A stretch of DNA of 64,000 bases from Anagrus nilaparvatae (Eukaryota; Arthropoda; Insecta; Hymenoptera; Mymaridae), in the NCBI GenBank assembly GCA_022575985.1, contig JAKSXM010000272.1, forward strand, positions 23,370,501 to 23,434,500. Direction: 5' to 3'. Each line of letters starts with the position of its first letter. Within the stretch, counting starts at the first letter, position 1. Below the pieces are notes generated by a model. The model saw only the letters and a program-made list of their open reading frames with translations. It did not search any database and was not told where the DNA came from. The translations under genes and the position numbers were made by a program. Positions 23,993 through 36,327 of this stretch are shown here, one piece after another.

Positions 23993-25213
23993 TCACTTAA
24001 AAGCTTGGTATATCCTCCAAGCACTGATGCTCAGCGCTAAAATAGTAATTGTGTTGTGTAAAATTCTTCTCCTTGTATCGTCTTTCCTAACAAGAAATGT
24101 TGGAGAAGATGGTCCTAAGACTGCCAGAACGTCAACATGAGGTAATTTGCTTGTATCCGTTTCAACTTGATACTGACAACAAGGATCAAATTGCCATGAA
24201 ACGGTATATAATCCACAAGATACTGTTGCTATGAACCCAAATGGACCACAAATATATGGACGATCACCCCATAATAGACCTAAATGTTAATATGGCTTGG
24301 TTATTATAGTTTTCAACACAGCTTTTTCATAAATCAATATAAGTACCTGTGATTACTGCTGTTAGTCCTGATAATGCAGCAGTTTTATGCAAACAATTTC
24401 CAACTGCAATCCATCGCGATGTTTCATCTCCTAATTTGGATGGTTCTATAACTATTAATTTGCATTCAGACTCTAACGCTCTTTCCAATTCAAATTCAAA
24501 GTTTTCATGTGCATTTTCTCCATCGTATACTTCTCTAATAATTGCAACATTTTTATAATTTTCACTGAAAAGATAAAATACTTCATTAATTTCATTTACA
24601 ATAATTCAAAACAATTTTTTTAAATATGTGTTAATTCATAATTTGTAAACAAGTCTGTTTGTAAATGTATTTTATTAAAATTAAATTTGTAAAATGAAGT
24701 GAATATAATGATTCTTTTTTTTTTTCAAGTGTTATGTAAGACATTGATGGTGGCTAAAGTAACTAGTTACTAAACATACCTTGTTATATTTTTTTCCATT
24801 TTATTGAAAAATATATGTATGAAGCAAAAAATGAAAATTATTTAACGTTTTATTTGAAAAAATATTTTTAATTAAAAGGGCTCCAATTTTTTACAGAATA
24901 CAACCAATTCATTTTTTAATGAAAGGATTAAATATTAAAAAATAGATAAGGATATAAAAATTAATAAAGAAAACTAAATGTATTTTAATACAATTTTTTT
25001 TTTTTATGTATGAATAAAATGAATAATTGAAAATGGACTATTCTTAATTCTTAATATGATTCATTGAAGATTTACTAAACTAAAATTAAGGTTAGTTTAA
25101 CTGAGTAGTTTGTACTGTAAGCTTTCACTTTTAACTTTTGCATTAAATAAATATTAAACTAAAAAATATAAACATTTTATATTTTACACAAACCTGTAAC
25201 CTTCATCTACCAT
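23993..25213 (-). CDS. TMEM11: Transmembrane protein 11, mitochondrial (PMI homologue)
   Basis: Three minus-strand exons (25213-25194, 24564-24347, 24279-23993) encode 174 residues. The first exon is only 20 bases and carries the ATG. Phases 2 and 1 join correctly (TACAG|GTTTGT and ACAG|GTACTT donors). Family signatures are VYDGENAHENFEFELE, VIEPSKLGDETSRWI.VGNCLHKTA, SWQFDPCCQYQVE and the C-terminal VRKDDTRRRILHNTI. Membrane segments are visible at about 65-84, 88-108 and 155-172. In flies and mammals it sits in the inner mitochondrial membrane, where it supports cristae and mitochondrial shape. Human TMEM11 has 192 residues; the insect version here lacks most of the Ser/Gly-rich N-terminus. 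Confidence 0.93.
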
Positions 25214-26189
25214 TTTTTCGTTTAAATAATTAATTATTTAATGGTTCTTTTAAGAACCGGACAAAAAGCCCCACAAAAGGCACAAAAATCTCCACCGACC
25301 TATATTTTTGCAGATACAAAACGCGCAGACTGCAGGGATGGCAGGGATTGCTCTGCGAAGATGAGAACCGGACGTGTTCGATCAGCTGTCTGGGTTATTA
25401 TTTTGATTATAGTGGTGGTTAATTTGAATTGAAATTTATAAATTAAAAGTAATTTTATCAAAAATTAAAAACAAATATTTTTATTTTGCTAAAAATATAC
25501 TTAGGTACCATAGAAATAAATTTTTTTCTATCATTCGCATGCAAAATCCATAATTGTATGTGCTTGAAGTAAAATAATTTTATTTCTTTTTTTAGTTAAA
25601 AATTTATTGTTGAAGAGTTTTCTGAATATTTCATGTCGGTAATATTGTTTTCTACTTCCACAGTGTTAGAAAAAAAATATTTACTTTTTTTGTTATTTTT
25701 TTACCGCTACATGAAAATTTCAATTTTAAAAAGACTAATGTAAATCAAATTTAGATTTTCAAGATTTTTTATTGATTAACTATCTAGATAGGTACGAAAT
25801 TTTGTAAAAAAGTAAAAATATTTATAATTTTTTTCAAATTAATTTTTTTTACATCATTATTATGTAATTTAATTATTTTTGGCTACTCTGAAATATGAAA
25901 AACTAAAAATTCAATCAGCCTTTTTAAAGTGAAAATTTTTTATGCATGTTGAATTAATTTCTTTTTAGAGTAACATTTTTATCTAAAACCAGGGTAAAAT
26001 TTTTATCTCATAAAATTCTACTCTCATATTTTTCCAAAGAAATTTTACTTTATGAAGTTTAGATGAATTTAATTCTAAAAGGTATGCAGTAGACTTATGT
26101 TTTTTAGCTCTACAAAAGGTTTTATACAAATTTATGAATGTCAAAGTGCCTAAGAGACGTTATTTTTTTTACATTGGACATGTTCATAC
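25214..26189. other. TMEM11 upstream region
   Basis: A less AT-rich patch at about 25245-25390 (GAACCGGACAAAAAGCCCCA ... GAACCGGACGTGTTCGATCA), containing two GAACCGGAC sites, lies 30-180 bp upstream of the TMEM11 start codon and is its likely promoter and 5' UTR. The frame open through it on the plus strand has no recognisable protein features. The rest is AT-rich and empty. Confidence 0.45.
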
Positions 26190-26466
26190 GAAAGGTTATT
26201 TAGAATAGGCCACCAATACTGTATGGAAAGGGCAGGGGTAACAATTTAACTTTTTTAGAGGGGTGGACAAAAATTGACGTTTTCAGACTTCGAATGATTT
26301 CATAATTTCAATTTAGTGATTTACTGTAAGAATAATTTAAAAACGAGAACTTATAATAATTCTTTATATAGACTATAGATTTTAAAAAAATCTTGGGTAG
26401 AAGTTAATACTGAAATAGGTCAACATGTCCCATGCTTGTTTGCTGTCAACACACAAACCAATTAAG
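26190..26466. repeat. Dispersed repeat, copy 1 (second copy about 53870-54121)
   Basis: Both copies start near GGACATGTTCA / GGGCATGTTCA, contain TTTTAGAGGGGTGG / TTTTAGGAGGGGGG, and finish with ATGTCCCATGCTTGTTTGCT / ATGCCCCATGCTCGTTGGCT followed by GTCAACACACAAACCAATTA or GTTAACACACAAACCAATTA. The middles are strongly diverged. Coding potential is absent. Copy 1 lies just outside the large nested palindrome. Confidence 0.65.
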
Positions 26467-26566
26467 TTTTTTTTTTTTAATTAACTAACAAAGGAAATTT
26501 ACTACATTTGGAAAATCAAATGTTACCAAATAAAATCAGTTTATTATGTTAAAAAATATCTCATAT

Positions 26567-27987
26567 GTGCATTTCTACGAGAAAATCCTTTTTATGAGTA
26601 CCAAAAATGAAGAAAAAATATTTACGAGGCCGAGACTGCTACCATGATTTTCTGGTAGTTTGAACCCTATATAGAATGCAAAAAAGCGTGAACACGAAAT
26701 CGTCGATGAATTATGTCAAAAACCGTGTTTTTCGTATCTGAGCTACCCGAAATTTTCAAAATAACTTTTTAGGTAAATAAAATTTTTTAAAAATAGGTAA
26801 AAAATTTTATTGCCAGAGAAAAATCACTCCAGAAGAAAAAAAAAACTTTTTTTTTTACGATGAAATTTAGCCAAGTTATCGTCAATTTAAGATTTTAAAT
26901 GCCTGTTTCTGAACTTTAAACATGCATTATTCGCTTGATTTTCATTGTAAAATAATAATTTTTTTTTTAATCGATGTATTTTTCCCTGGCAATTCATTTA
27001 TTTATGAAAAAAATCATTTTTATGTACCAAATTTTAATTTTTAAGTCAAAAGCCTTTGAAAACTGTAAGTAGCAAAATTTACTTAACACAGTTTTTGACC
27101 TAAAAATTGAAATGTTGTCAATAAAAATGATTTCTTTCTTGAAGAAATGAATACTCAGGGAAAAATTAATTGATTTAAAAAAAAAATTAATATTTTACGA
27201 TGAAAATCAAGTGAATAATGCATATTATTGCTGAAATTTGTCTTAAAAATGATTAAAATTCTATTGAAATAAGCCTATTTCTGAACTTAAAATATGCATT
27301 ACTAGCTTGATTTTATTAATTTAAATCAATTAATTTTTATCAATTAATTAATTATCAATTAATTTTTCCCTGAGTATTCATTTCTTCAAGAAAGAAATAA
27401 TTTTTATTGACCAAATTTCAATTTTTAGGTCAAAAACTGTGTTAAGTAAATTTTGCTACTTACAGTTTTCAAAGGCTTTTGACATAAAAATTGAAATTTG
27501 GTACATAAAAATGATTTTTTTTCATAAAGAAATGAATTTCCAGGGAAAAATGCATCGATTTAAAAAAAAAATTATTATTTTAGGATGAAAATCAAGCGAA
27601 TAATGCATGTTTAAAGTTCAGAAACAGGCATTTAAAATCTTAAATTGACGATAACTTGGCTAAATTTCATTGCAAAAAGATAAGTTTTTTTTTCTTCTGG
27701 AGTGATTTTTCCCTGGCAAAAAAATTTTTTACCTATTTTTTAAAAATTTTATTTATCTAAAAACTTATTTTGAAAATTTCGGATAGCTCAGATACGAAAA
27801 ACACGGTTTTTGACATAAAAGTGGCAAAATCTTTTTGGCATCCATTGACGATTTTATGTTTTCGCTTTTTTGAATTCTATAGGGTTCAAACTATATACCA
27901 GAAAATCATGGTGGCAGTCGCGGCCTCGTAAATTTTTTTTTCTTCATTTTTGGTGCTCATAATAAGGATTTTCTCGTAGAAATGCAC
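26567..27987. repeat. 1.4-kb nested palindrome built of four alternating copies of one unit
   Basis: The outer ends GTGCATTTCTACGAGAAAATC (from 26567) and GATTTTCTCGTAGAAATGCAC (to 27987) are exact complements, and the arms continue inward with good similarity to a centre near 27265-27277. Each arm is itself palindromic. A unit of about 160 bp (ATGCATTATTCGCTTGATTTTC, TTTTTCCCTGG.AATTCATTT, TTTTTATG.ACCAAATTT) appears at about 26905-27060 (+), 27070-27230 (-), 27285-27440 (+) and 27480-27640 (-). No coding region is present. Confidence 0.85.
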
Positions 27988-28271
27988 AGATACTCTGCCT
28001 ATTCCATTATAGATCAATTAAAAGTTAAGAACTACTAGCCTGCATGTTAAAAGGCACAGATTTGAGTTTCAAAAATTTGTTTACTATAATCTACTAAAGG
28101 TTTGAAATAGATGCGATACTCCATTCAGATACACTTTTGTAAATTACAAAAGATTCTTTTATGGTTAATTTGAAAATAATGAAATTCTCCGCGGGGGAAG
28201 TATGTATTTTTCTCTAACTTTTTCTAACAATTACTAGTCTTTTTCTAACTTTAAATTAACATATAGGGTAT

Positions 28272-28356
28272 ATTCGCCAGTAAATGACCGGTAAAAATTT
28301 AGTAAATGATCACTTGTTTCCTATAGGAAATACATGGTATTGGTCATTTAGTGAAC
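28272..28356. repeat. Small inverted repeat
   Basis: AGTAAATGACCGGTAAA near 28280 is mirrored by ATTGGTCATTTAGTGAACTTC near 28336-28356, with an inner perfect palindrome TTTCCTATAGGAAA at 28319-28332. It is short and unrelated by eye to the larger foldbacks. Confidence 0.45.
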
Positions 28357-29028
28357 TTCATTATTGCTGGCTCCAATCTCGTTAAAAAAAAACTTACGAG
28401 CCAACCTTTTTCTAAGATCTCTCAGTCATCTATTTTTATTATAATTTTTACAACATTTAAAAAGTTTATCGAATTGACCAACAAAATTGGGCACTCAATT
28501 TATTGAGAATCTCGATGAGAAATCTAGTTATAAAAACTAGCAGTTTACCGGGTCTGAAATATTATAAACTCTTACAAAAAAATTATACCTTCAATAATTT
28601 TTTGCAAAGTTTTAGCCATATTGGCATATAATCCAAATTTTTACCTTTTAACTTGGAACCTGATGTTTTAGGCCCAAAAGGTCTATTAAAATAATTTGAA
28701 TGTATTTGAGATATTTTTTAAAATATGTAATTAACCAACTCTTACCTATTTGGTGTTATTTGGTTTTTCAAATGTAGTGAAATCTCTTTGGAAGTCTCTT
28801 TCAATAGTCAGGTGTATAGCTGATTGAATTTTTTTGTTCGTATTGTTGGTAAACTTAAACAGTAATTCAAGTAAAATACATAAATGCATTTGTATTACAT
28901 AAATTTCCAAACGATTAAAGAAATAAACACATAAAATTACGTTAAAAGTTTGAGCACAAAACTCGCAATTTAATCGTGTGTAAAATTTATATTACAAAAT
29001 AAATTTGGTGCAAGAAATTGGCAAGTTT

Positions 29029-29585
29029 GGGAGGATAGCTCAGAGATAGCTAAGACCAAAACATTCTCACCTACTGTATACAGTTTCTATAGAAAGTTTT
29101 TTTGGGGGGCGGATTCTGGAGAGAACAGTGGGTCAATTAAATTTTTCAGTTTTTTGCAAAAAAGAAAAACAGAAAAATGACGCTTCAAAATTGTTTAGAT
29201 TTTAAATTCAGACAAAAAATGCTAGGTTTGTATTCGATATTTTCCAGTATCTGGTTTTTAGAGGGGTCATTATGTCAGGCCATTAAAGTTTAAAATAATA
29301 AGCGACACAACTTAATTTTAAACTAATTTTAGGATGATCCAAGAAATGATGTAAAATTCAATGGCCTGATATACCCTTCCAGAACCTAATCACCGAGAAA
29401 CGTTAAATGTAAGCCTAATCTAAAAATCTAGTCTATTCCAAGGCATCAGATTCTTTACTCTTTTTTTGCCGGAAATTGGCCAAGTTTAACGACCTGTAGC
29501 TTTATTCAGAACCCGCGGCCACAAAAACTTGAATACAAAGGAGATACGTTTTGGTCTCAGCTATATCTCTGAATAAAAATGATGT
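29029..29585. repeat. About 550-bp foldback-like repeat
   Basis: GAGATAGCTAAGACCAAAAC (about 29043-29062) is mirrored, with a few changes, by GTTTTGGTCTCAGCTATATCTC (about 29548-29569). Outer parts (GGCAAGTTTGGGAGG against the CCTGTAGC/GGCC region) are weaker. An inner pair, TCAGGCCATTAAA near 29275 and TTCAATGGCCTGATA near 29358, is also inverted. No coding region is seen. Confidence 0.5.
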
Positions 29586-30419
29586 GATACTTACACGCAC
29601 TTTTTACTGTATAGCTATTATTACTCCCGAAAATCGCGCAAAAAAATTCAACTAGTGCAAACTGATAAAGTGTATAATTATTGACATAAAACAAACGTTT
29701 AACGAGTTTAGAAAATTTTTAAAACCAGTTAAAATAACATTTTATGTACAAAAAATTTTAATTAAATTCAATTTTAGATAAATTTTTTTCGGTGAAAATT
29801 ATTTGCGAAATAATGTAAATTTGGCGAATTCTAACTTGTAAGAGCAAAATCACAATTCTACAATTTTTTTTTGCTGGCACTAACATTTTTTTTAAATTAA
29901 AAAAATGTTCCAATTTTTTTTATAAACTTTTTGCATGTTTATTTATATTGATGTATCTTTGATCTTAGCATCTTTGAAACTATTGGTATGTTTCTAAGAT
30001 TTTGTGACAGGTGTCGCGATGATCTTGATTATGACTGGAGAATATGATATATTTGCAGGTAACGCGATATTGAACTTATAAAAATAATAAAATTAATATA
30101 AATATAGGGTTTCAATAAAAACATGATTATATAATCATTATTTTTCAAAATTAAAAAAAAATTAAACTACCTATTAAATCCGTAAATTTGCAAAAATTTT
30201 TTGCAAAAAATCAATTCACAAATAAAAATTAATTTGCCGATATTAAAAATAATTGGACAAAAATATACTTAAAAAATAGCCGGTAAATTCGGCCGGAATA
30301 CTTGAAGTTGTACCTATGTCAGCTGGAATTGGAAAGAGGTGTAGGTATTTATAAATATATACGCAGAAAATTGCAACTTACATACTACTATAGTATTTTA
30401 TTATTATTATAGTGGGGAA

Positions 30420-31364
30420 GAAATCACCTCTCTTCACAGTCAGAGAGGAGAGAGAGAAAGAAAAATTGAGTTCGAAAAGTATACGAAACTTTGAAGCGGC
30501 TAGTGTTGGCACATAGTCGACGAAGTCGAGAGCGCTTGCCCGTGTGTGTCTCTCTTCATAATATTATGTGTATTTTTTATTTTTTTTCGGCTTTCTTGTA
30601 ACATCGTGAGTTTATTATAAAAAAATTCCAATTTTTATATAAAATTTCAAAAAAACTAGAAAAATAAATAGTAACAGTAAATTTACTATAAATAAAAATT
30701 TTTCATTGACTGGTGTTTTTTAAACGCGTGTTCTTGTGTATAATCTCTGTGCATGTGCGTTTGCAAAAAAAACACCGGATGGAAAAGAATTTACACGAGT
30801 GAGGGTTTATTAATACCCTCCTTAAAGACGATAATGTTTTGAGTAAAAAATTTGTAACAAAAAAAAAACAGCTGATTTTTCGGACGGTCTTTTTACGACT
30901 GTTTATTATTAAAAGTGTAAAATATTTATAATAATAATAATAATATATATAATATTATGCGTATGTGTGTCTTTAATATTTATAAATAAATGTGAAAGTG
31001 TGTTATTGTTGTTATTTTTTTATACTTATACTTTTTGGAGCAAATTTTTTTTTGCTCCGAAAAATTCCAAAAAAATATTATTATTATGACGGTTGTTTTT
31101 TAATTAAAAATTAATTAAAACTTAACATTAATAATAATAATAATAAGTGGGTGTGTTGTAATTATTTAATGTGCGGGAAACAAAAAAATTTAGGTTAGGA
31201 TATTACAATAACAATTAAACAAGTGTAGTATTAATAAAAACAGGTTGAAGATAAAAAAAATAGATAAGAAAAAAAAAATACTTTTTTTTTTTGAAAAAAA
31301 AGTAATAAAAAATAAAATAACAGTGTTTTAAATAATATAAAAAATAAAAAATCCAATACCCGCT
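30420..31364 (+). promoter_or_regulatory. Probable promoter and 5' UTR of outspread
   Basis: This stretch precedes the osp start codon and differs from the AT-rich DNA on its left. It has a GA-rich run (GAGAGGAGAGAGAGAAAG, 30443-30460), a less AT-rich patch with AGTCGACGAAGTCGAGAGCG (about 30514-30533), a GTGTGTGTCTCTCTTC tract, and later short runs of A and T typical of insect leaders. GAGA-type sites are common in developmental insect promoters. A transcription start cannot be placed exactly, and no intron is obvious before the ATG at 31365. Confidence 0.45.
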
Positions 31365-31535
31365 ATGTCGGGTGTTGGTGCCATTTGTGGTGCTATAGCC
31401 ACAACAACAACAACGACTCGTGGTACCGGCGTTGAATGTAGAAAATTTGTACCAAATATTTTTAATAAAAGTAAATGCAGTAGCTGTTTTAAACAAAAAG
31501 AAGAACACAGTGCTGAAGCATTGGAAAGCAATAGG
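31365..31535 (+). CDS. osp: First coding exon of outspread (MPRIP homologue), partial gene
   Basis: Only the first coding exon, 57 residues, is in the window; it ends AGG|GTAAGA at 31535. It reads MSGVGAICG, a Thr-rich stretch, then [20 protein letters not shown] and [10 protein letters not shown]. The short Cys motif and the NIFNKSKC block are the conserved N-terminus that precedes the first PH domain in Drosophila outspread and in vertebrate MPRIP (myosin-phosphatase Rho-interacting protein), an actin- and RhoA-associated scaffold. The ATG is preceded by AT-rich leader and a CCGCT context. The rest of the gene, including both PH domains and the coiled coil, is expected beyond 64000. Identity rests on this short block, so another protein with the same N-terminus is possible but unlikely. 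Confidence 0.75.
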
Positions 31536-33219
31536 GTAAGAATTTTTTATTTCGAGACGTTAAAATTTAGATAACAGTAAAAATAGTTTGCTTTTTTTAT
31601 GGAATGGAATGCTATTGACCGTGAAAAAAAGTAGGACTATTTTAAAGATCTGATAAGAATTTTTTTTTTTAATACATACCTGAGTGTACTGCTATTAGTA
31701 TTACAGCATTTACCTGTTTTTTTTCTTTATTGAATGTACATAAATTTAAAAAAAACGAGACTTTAAAAAAAATACAAATTTTTATTTTTAGAGTATTACT
31801 TTGCATTTTATGACATAAATTGAATATTTTTAATAGTAAAAAAAAATTACGAATACATGTTTTATTAAAAAAAACATTCTTTATTCCGCATTGTCGTCGT
31901 GACTCGCCAACCTGTCCGTCACTTTCATTTTCATATATTATAAAGATTTAACAACAATAGAGCATCCCGCATAATAATGTAACATTTTATAATAGTAATG
32001 CATTAAAATTTACAGTGCAAAAAAAAAAAATTTCAGCTGCCGAAAAAAAAAAAAAAAAACGAGTCACGAAAAAAAAGATTCAATACCTTTGATTTTTTTT
32101 AAAGTAAAAAAACAGGTGCCTTTTAAAAAGTACAAAAAATTGTATAGTTTGTATAGGTGCGCATAATACAAATTTTTTATAAAGACCCTTTTTTTAAATA
32201 CAATTATTATTCTGTGGTACCTTAAAAAGTCTTGCAAATTTTTTGGTACACTTTTGTGTTTCGAGGGAATGGTACCTAGCTATTATTTTTTTTTCTTGAT
32301 ATTTTTATATCAGCATGCGACCTGTTCCTTTTTATAAAATTTTATATTTTGCGTGTGTGTTGAGTAATACACACACACAATTACGTATTTTTGTTTGTTT
32401 GTGTTAACATTCTTGAAGTTTTGTATGAGTGTACCTACCTTATATTATTATCGTACCGTTTTGTTTTTTATTATGTTTTCAGAGGTTAGTGTACTTAAAT
32501 TTACTTCTTTTTACTTCTTTTTATTTATAGTTAACTTCTTTTTCTTCTTCGTTTAGTTCTGAAAAAATATCGCCAATTTATGGTTTCGAGATAATGTTAC
32601 TTTCCTTGGTATAAAAAAGTATTTAAATTTATTTATTAAAAATAGAAAAAATTTATTTCTATGTAGGGTAAGGATTCTAAAACTTGAATTTTTAAATATT
32701 TTCTAGTCTTGTAGAATGAAAAATTTGAGGCAAAATTTAAAGCTAATTTTTTTTTTCAAGGCAAAGTGTTATTTTATTAAAAAATACCATAACAATTTTT
32801 TTGCTTTTTATCATTGCAGTTTTAGTTCAGGCCAACGTTCAATAGGTTTTTAACTTGAAACCTAAAAAAGTTGTATGCTCTTTTTTTCGGTAACAAATTT
32901 AGCATTTTCGAAAAATGGTGTTTATAAAAACATATTTTAATTCTAATTATTCTAAAAAACTAATTTTTGATAATAATATTCTTCGAAAAACAGCAAAATA
33001 TTGAAATTTAGGTACTCTTTTAATGCATTTGGTGCACAGCTTGCATTTCAAAAAATAAAAAGAAAACAGCTTATTTTAAATTGACTCTAAAAAATCAAAA
33101 TAAGTTACATACTTGAGTTTTAGTATTATTTCTACTCTATTTTTGGCATTTATAAAATAAAAAAAGCTAATTTTCTCCAAAATTTCAAAAAAATACAAAA
33201 AATATTGATCCAACCCAAG

Positions 33220-33703
33220 TAGTCCAGACGCGGTCTATTAGGCTTGTGTACATGGCGGATTCAAAAAGAAGAAACCATTAATTTTTTTGGCGTGTTGATT
33301 ACAAATTTCTTGGTCCATTTTCCGAAAAATGGTCACGTTTTCCGATATAGCCTTATTTAGGTCATTCTTGGCCATTTTTTTTAATATTTTAATATTTCTG
33401 TTACGTAGATTACAATTCTTACATATAGCTACTTGAAACAGTAGTCGGAACATTAAAAGAAAGTCCAAAATGTCCTAAAATAGGCTACAGCAGAATAATT
33501 TGTAATTTTCTGGGAATGTAAAAATTTTGTAGCAGGAACTAGAAAAAATGGCCAAAAATGACTTAAAATGGGCTATATTGGAAAATATGACCATTTTCCA
33601 GAAAATGGACCAATAAATTCATAATCAGCATACCAAAAAACTTAAATTGCAATGGTCTCTTCCTTTTGAATCCACATAAGCCTTATGGGACGCTCCTGGA
33701 CTA
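33220..33703. repeat. About 480-bp foldback repeat
   Basis: The left end TAGTCCAGACGCGGTCTATTA.. GGCTTGTGTACATGGCGGATT is mirrored by AATCCACATAAGCC.. TTATGGGACGCTCCTGGACTA on the right. Inside, TTGGTCCATTTTCCGAAAAAT (about 33309-33329) and ATTTTCCAGAAAATGGACCAA (about 33592-33612) pair. A TCCTAAAATAGGCTAC box resembles the CCCATAATAGG units of the 4994-6593 element, and ATCAGCATACCAAAAAAC resembles the ATCAGCGACC core family. Confidence 0.7.
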
Positions 33704-35351
33704 TAAGATACCAATCAGCCAAACTGTTCAGAAATCCTCTTTTTACCTTACTATATTACCCCGATACAATTTATTTCTCGATTCCTTTGATGTAGATGAT
33801 GATGATGCTGTAGAATTTGAAAGTTGCTATTATATAAAAGTCGCGGTAACATTTTTTTTGAGGATAGTAAAGATAGAAGTAAAAAAAAAAAAAAATTAAT
33901 AAAATTTTATGTTATTTCGCGTTTCTTCTGTTTCGTCTTAATAATTATTATTATTATAATAATTTTAACGGTAATATTATAATAATACTTAAAAGCATTT
34001 TTTATAAAATGAAATATAATTCTAAATAAAAAAAATTCTTCATCTTAAAAATACATTTGTCTTTAATAATATTTATGTACATGGAAAAAAATATATATAT
34101 ACTCTGTAGTCGATTATTAATGAATAGATTGGTATCTAATGCTGGAAGGTTCGTCTGGTGTGTTTATTCTTCGATACATTTTATATATATGGGCTGTTGC
34201 GCAAGAAATATATAATATATTCTTTTATTGGCACTCTACGTATCATACCCTTTTAAATAATTTATACGTGTGTGTATGTGTGTGATAGAAAAGGATAAAG
34301 ATATATTAAATAAAGAAAATAAATAAAAAAAAGGATTATTACAGCATATACACTCTGCAGCCACTATCGTGTGTTGTGTAGCGCAGTTTTGTGCAAAAAG
34401 TATATAACGACGACGGCGACGAAGACGACTACTCCACCGGGTCGATGACTCATATTATATACAAGCCGTCGAGGAGATTTTTCTTCGTAATTTATATTAC
34501 ATTTTATTCGTATCTGAAAGTGGGTTCTTTAAAATAACGATTGAAATTTTCATGCGCAGTTATGAAATATAACCTACAATTTATTTTTAAAATTTTGAAA
34601 ATTCTTGGAAAAATTTTAGGTGGCTCTTTTAGCCGTTTATAACGGAGATTTCGTATTACTAAACCAAATTTTTATAAAAAGTCGTATTAATAAAATTTCG
34701 TAACATTTTTTCCGGGAAAATGCATAAAAAATTCAGTATTTTGATTTATGTACGTTAAGCACCCATACAATGTTTAAATAGATTAGTTGATTAAGATCTA
34801 ATACCTATTATATTATATTTTAATTAATTCATATTTATAAATCTCGATGATAATGATTTAGAAATATATATATATACAATTGAAAAAATGAATTATTGGC
34901 TGTATAAAATAATTTTATGTTAAATAGAGGCTTATAATAAATACTTTGTTATATATTATTTACAATTTATATATAAAATCTATTATTATTTATTATTATT
35001 ATTATTTTGAATAAATTATAGGATTTCTTCACTTTATTAATATTGTAAAAGGTGTTAAATAAAAGCAATATGGCGCCCACGTTTTGAGCGTTTGATGAAA
35101 GAAAAATATTTATGGTTTTAATGAATTATGCACTGAAAATTTATTGAATTTTTAAGATTTTTGAGTTTGGGGTTTTCAGATACTATTGATTTTGGAATTT
35201 TCATTTTTTAACGATTTCTGAAATAAAAAAAGTTAAATTTATCATATGGTTGACAAAATAATTTAGAAACTCAAATTCTTCATTATAATATGGCAGTTAG
35301 GCGACAGTTAGGTTTAAAACTCTCAAATGTTATTACTTTTCCCCTTAATAC

Positions 35352-35685
35352 CCCAGTCAAATCGCGGTTTAGGGTGTTTAGTTAGCTCATTTTGTTGTAG
35401 TTACTGGCCGTCATCAGATGTGGCGTACAATAGATTTTTTGAGTCGCTGATCACGAATTTCGGGGTTTTTTCTATAAATAATTTTGGCTAACCCTTAAAT
35501 TTGTATAAACTACCATTAAAAAAGGGTATTGTTGATATATTCTGCATTTGTAAGGGTAAAGCACCAATTTTTTGTTAACAGGACCACAAAATTCGTGATT
35601 ACCGCCCCAAAAATCAAAACTAGAACAAATTTGGTGACGTGCAGTAACTAAATACCGCCTCCTCCCTCACCGTGATTTGACTGGA
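35352..35685. repeat. Foldback MITE-like repeat, same family as the one in Phm intron 1
   Basis: The outer ends CCCAGTCAAATCGCGG (35352-35367) and CCGTGATTTGACTGG (to 35684) pair, followed inward by GTTACTGGCCGTCATCAGAT against AAATTTGGTGACGTGCAGTAAC, then GAGTCGCTGATCACGAATTT against AAATTCGTGATTACCGCCCC. The order ATCTGGT/CAGTAAC, then the GTCGCTGATC core, then a GGGGT box matches the element at 16075-16471. Confidence 0.7.
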
Positions 35686-36327
35686 ATTTAAATATAATAC
35701 ATATTATGCTATGAATGTTTAAAATTCTTCTGATGCACATTTGCATCTACCCACATATTTATTAAAATTTGTTGTGTCATTCTATTTTTTGCTTAGGTGT
35801 TCTGTAAAATTAGATTTTACATTTTTTCTGTTTCTATTAGCCTGATTTTATCTTCAAGTCTTGTATATTATTAAATTTATCAGTTTGTTCTATATAAATC
35901 ATATTATATACATTCTAATACCAAGTAACATAAATGTAACGAAATTCCAAATTTCACCAAAAAACCAGAAGTTCAATGAGCTAAATTAGTTCTGAAAAGT
36001 TGAAATTAAACAAACTGCTTCTTATTACAATATTATACTTTGTTCATTGCATGTTCAATAACTTACGAGTATCTTGTTCCATTCCCCGGGGCAATCAGTA
36101 AGAAAATAGAGATTTTTTGACTTCTGAAAAATAAAAACCATTTAACATATTTCAAAAAATCGTCAGAACTAATAAAAAGTAAATAAATATTTTAAAAAAA
36201 ATCACATTAATTCAGGAAATATATACGACAAATATTTTATTTGTAATTTTATAATATAAAACCGTGCATGCACGTTATAAATATACACAAGATTAATGCT
36301 TAAATCAAATAAATCAAAGTATATATA

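Noticed and set aside
25241..25432. 63-codon plus-strand frame upstream of TMEM11
   Set aside because: It has no recognisable domain and overlaps the GC-richer promoter/5'-UTR patch of TMEM11. The lack of AT-driven residues reflects that patch, not coding selection.
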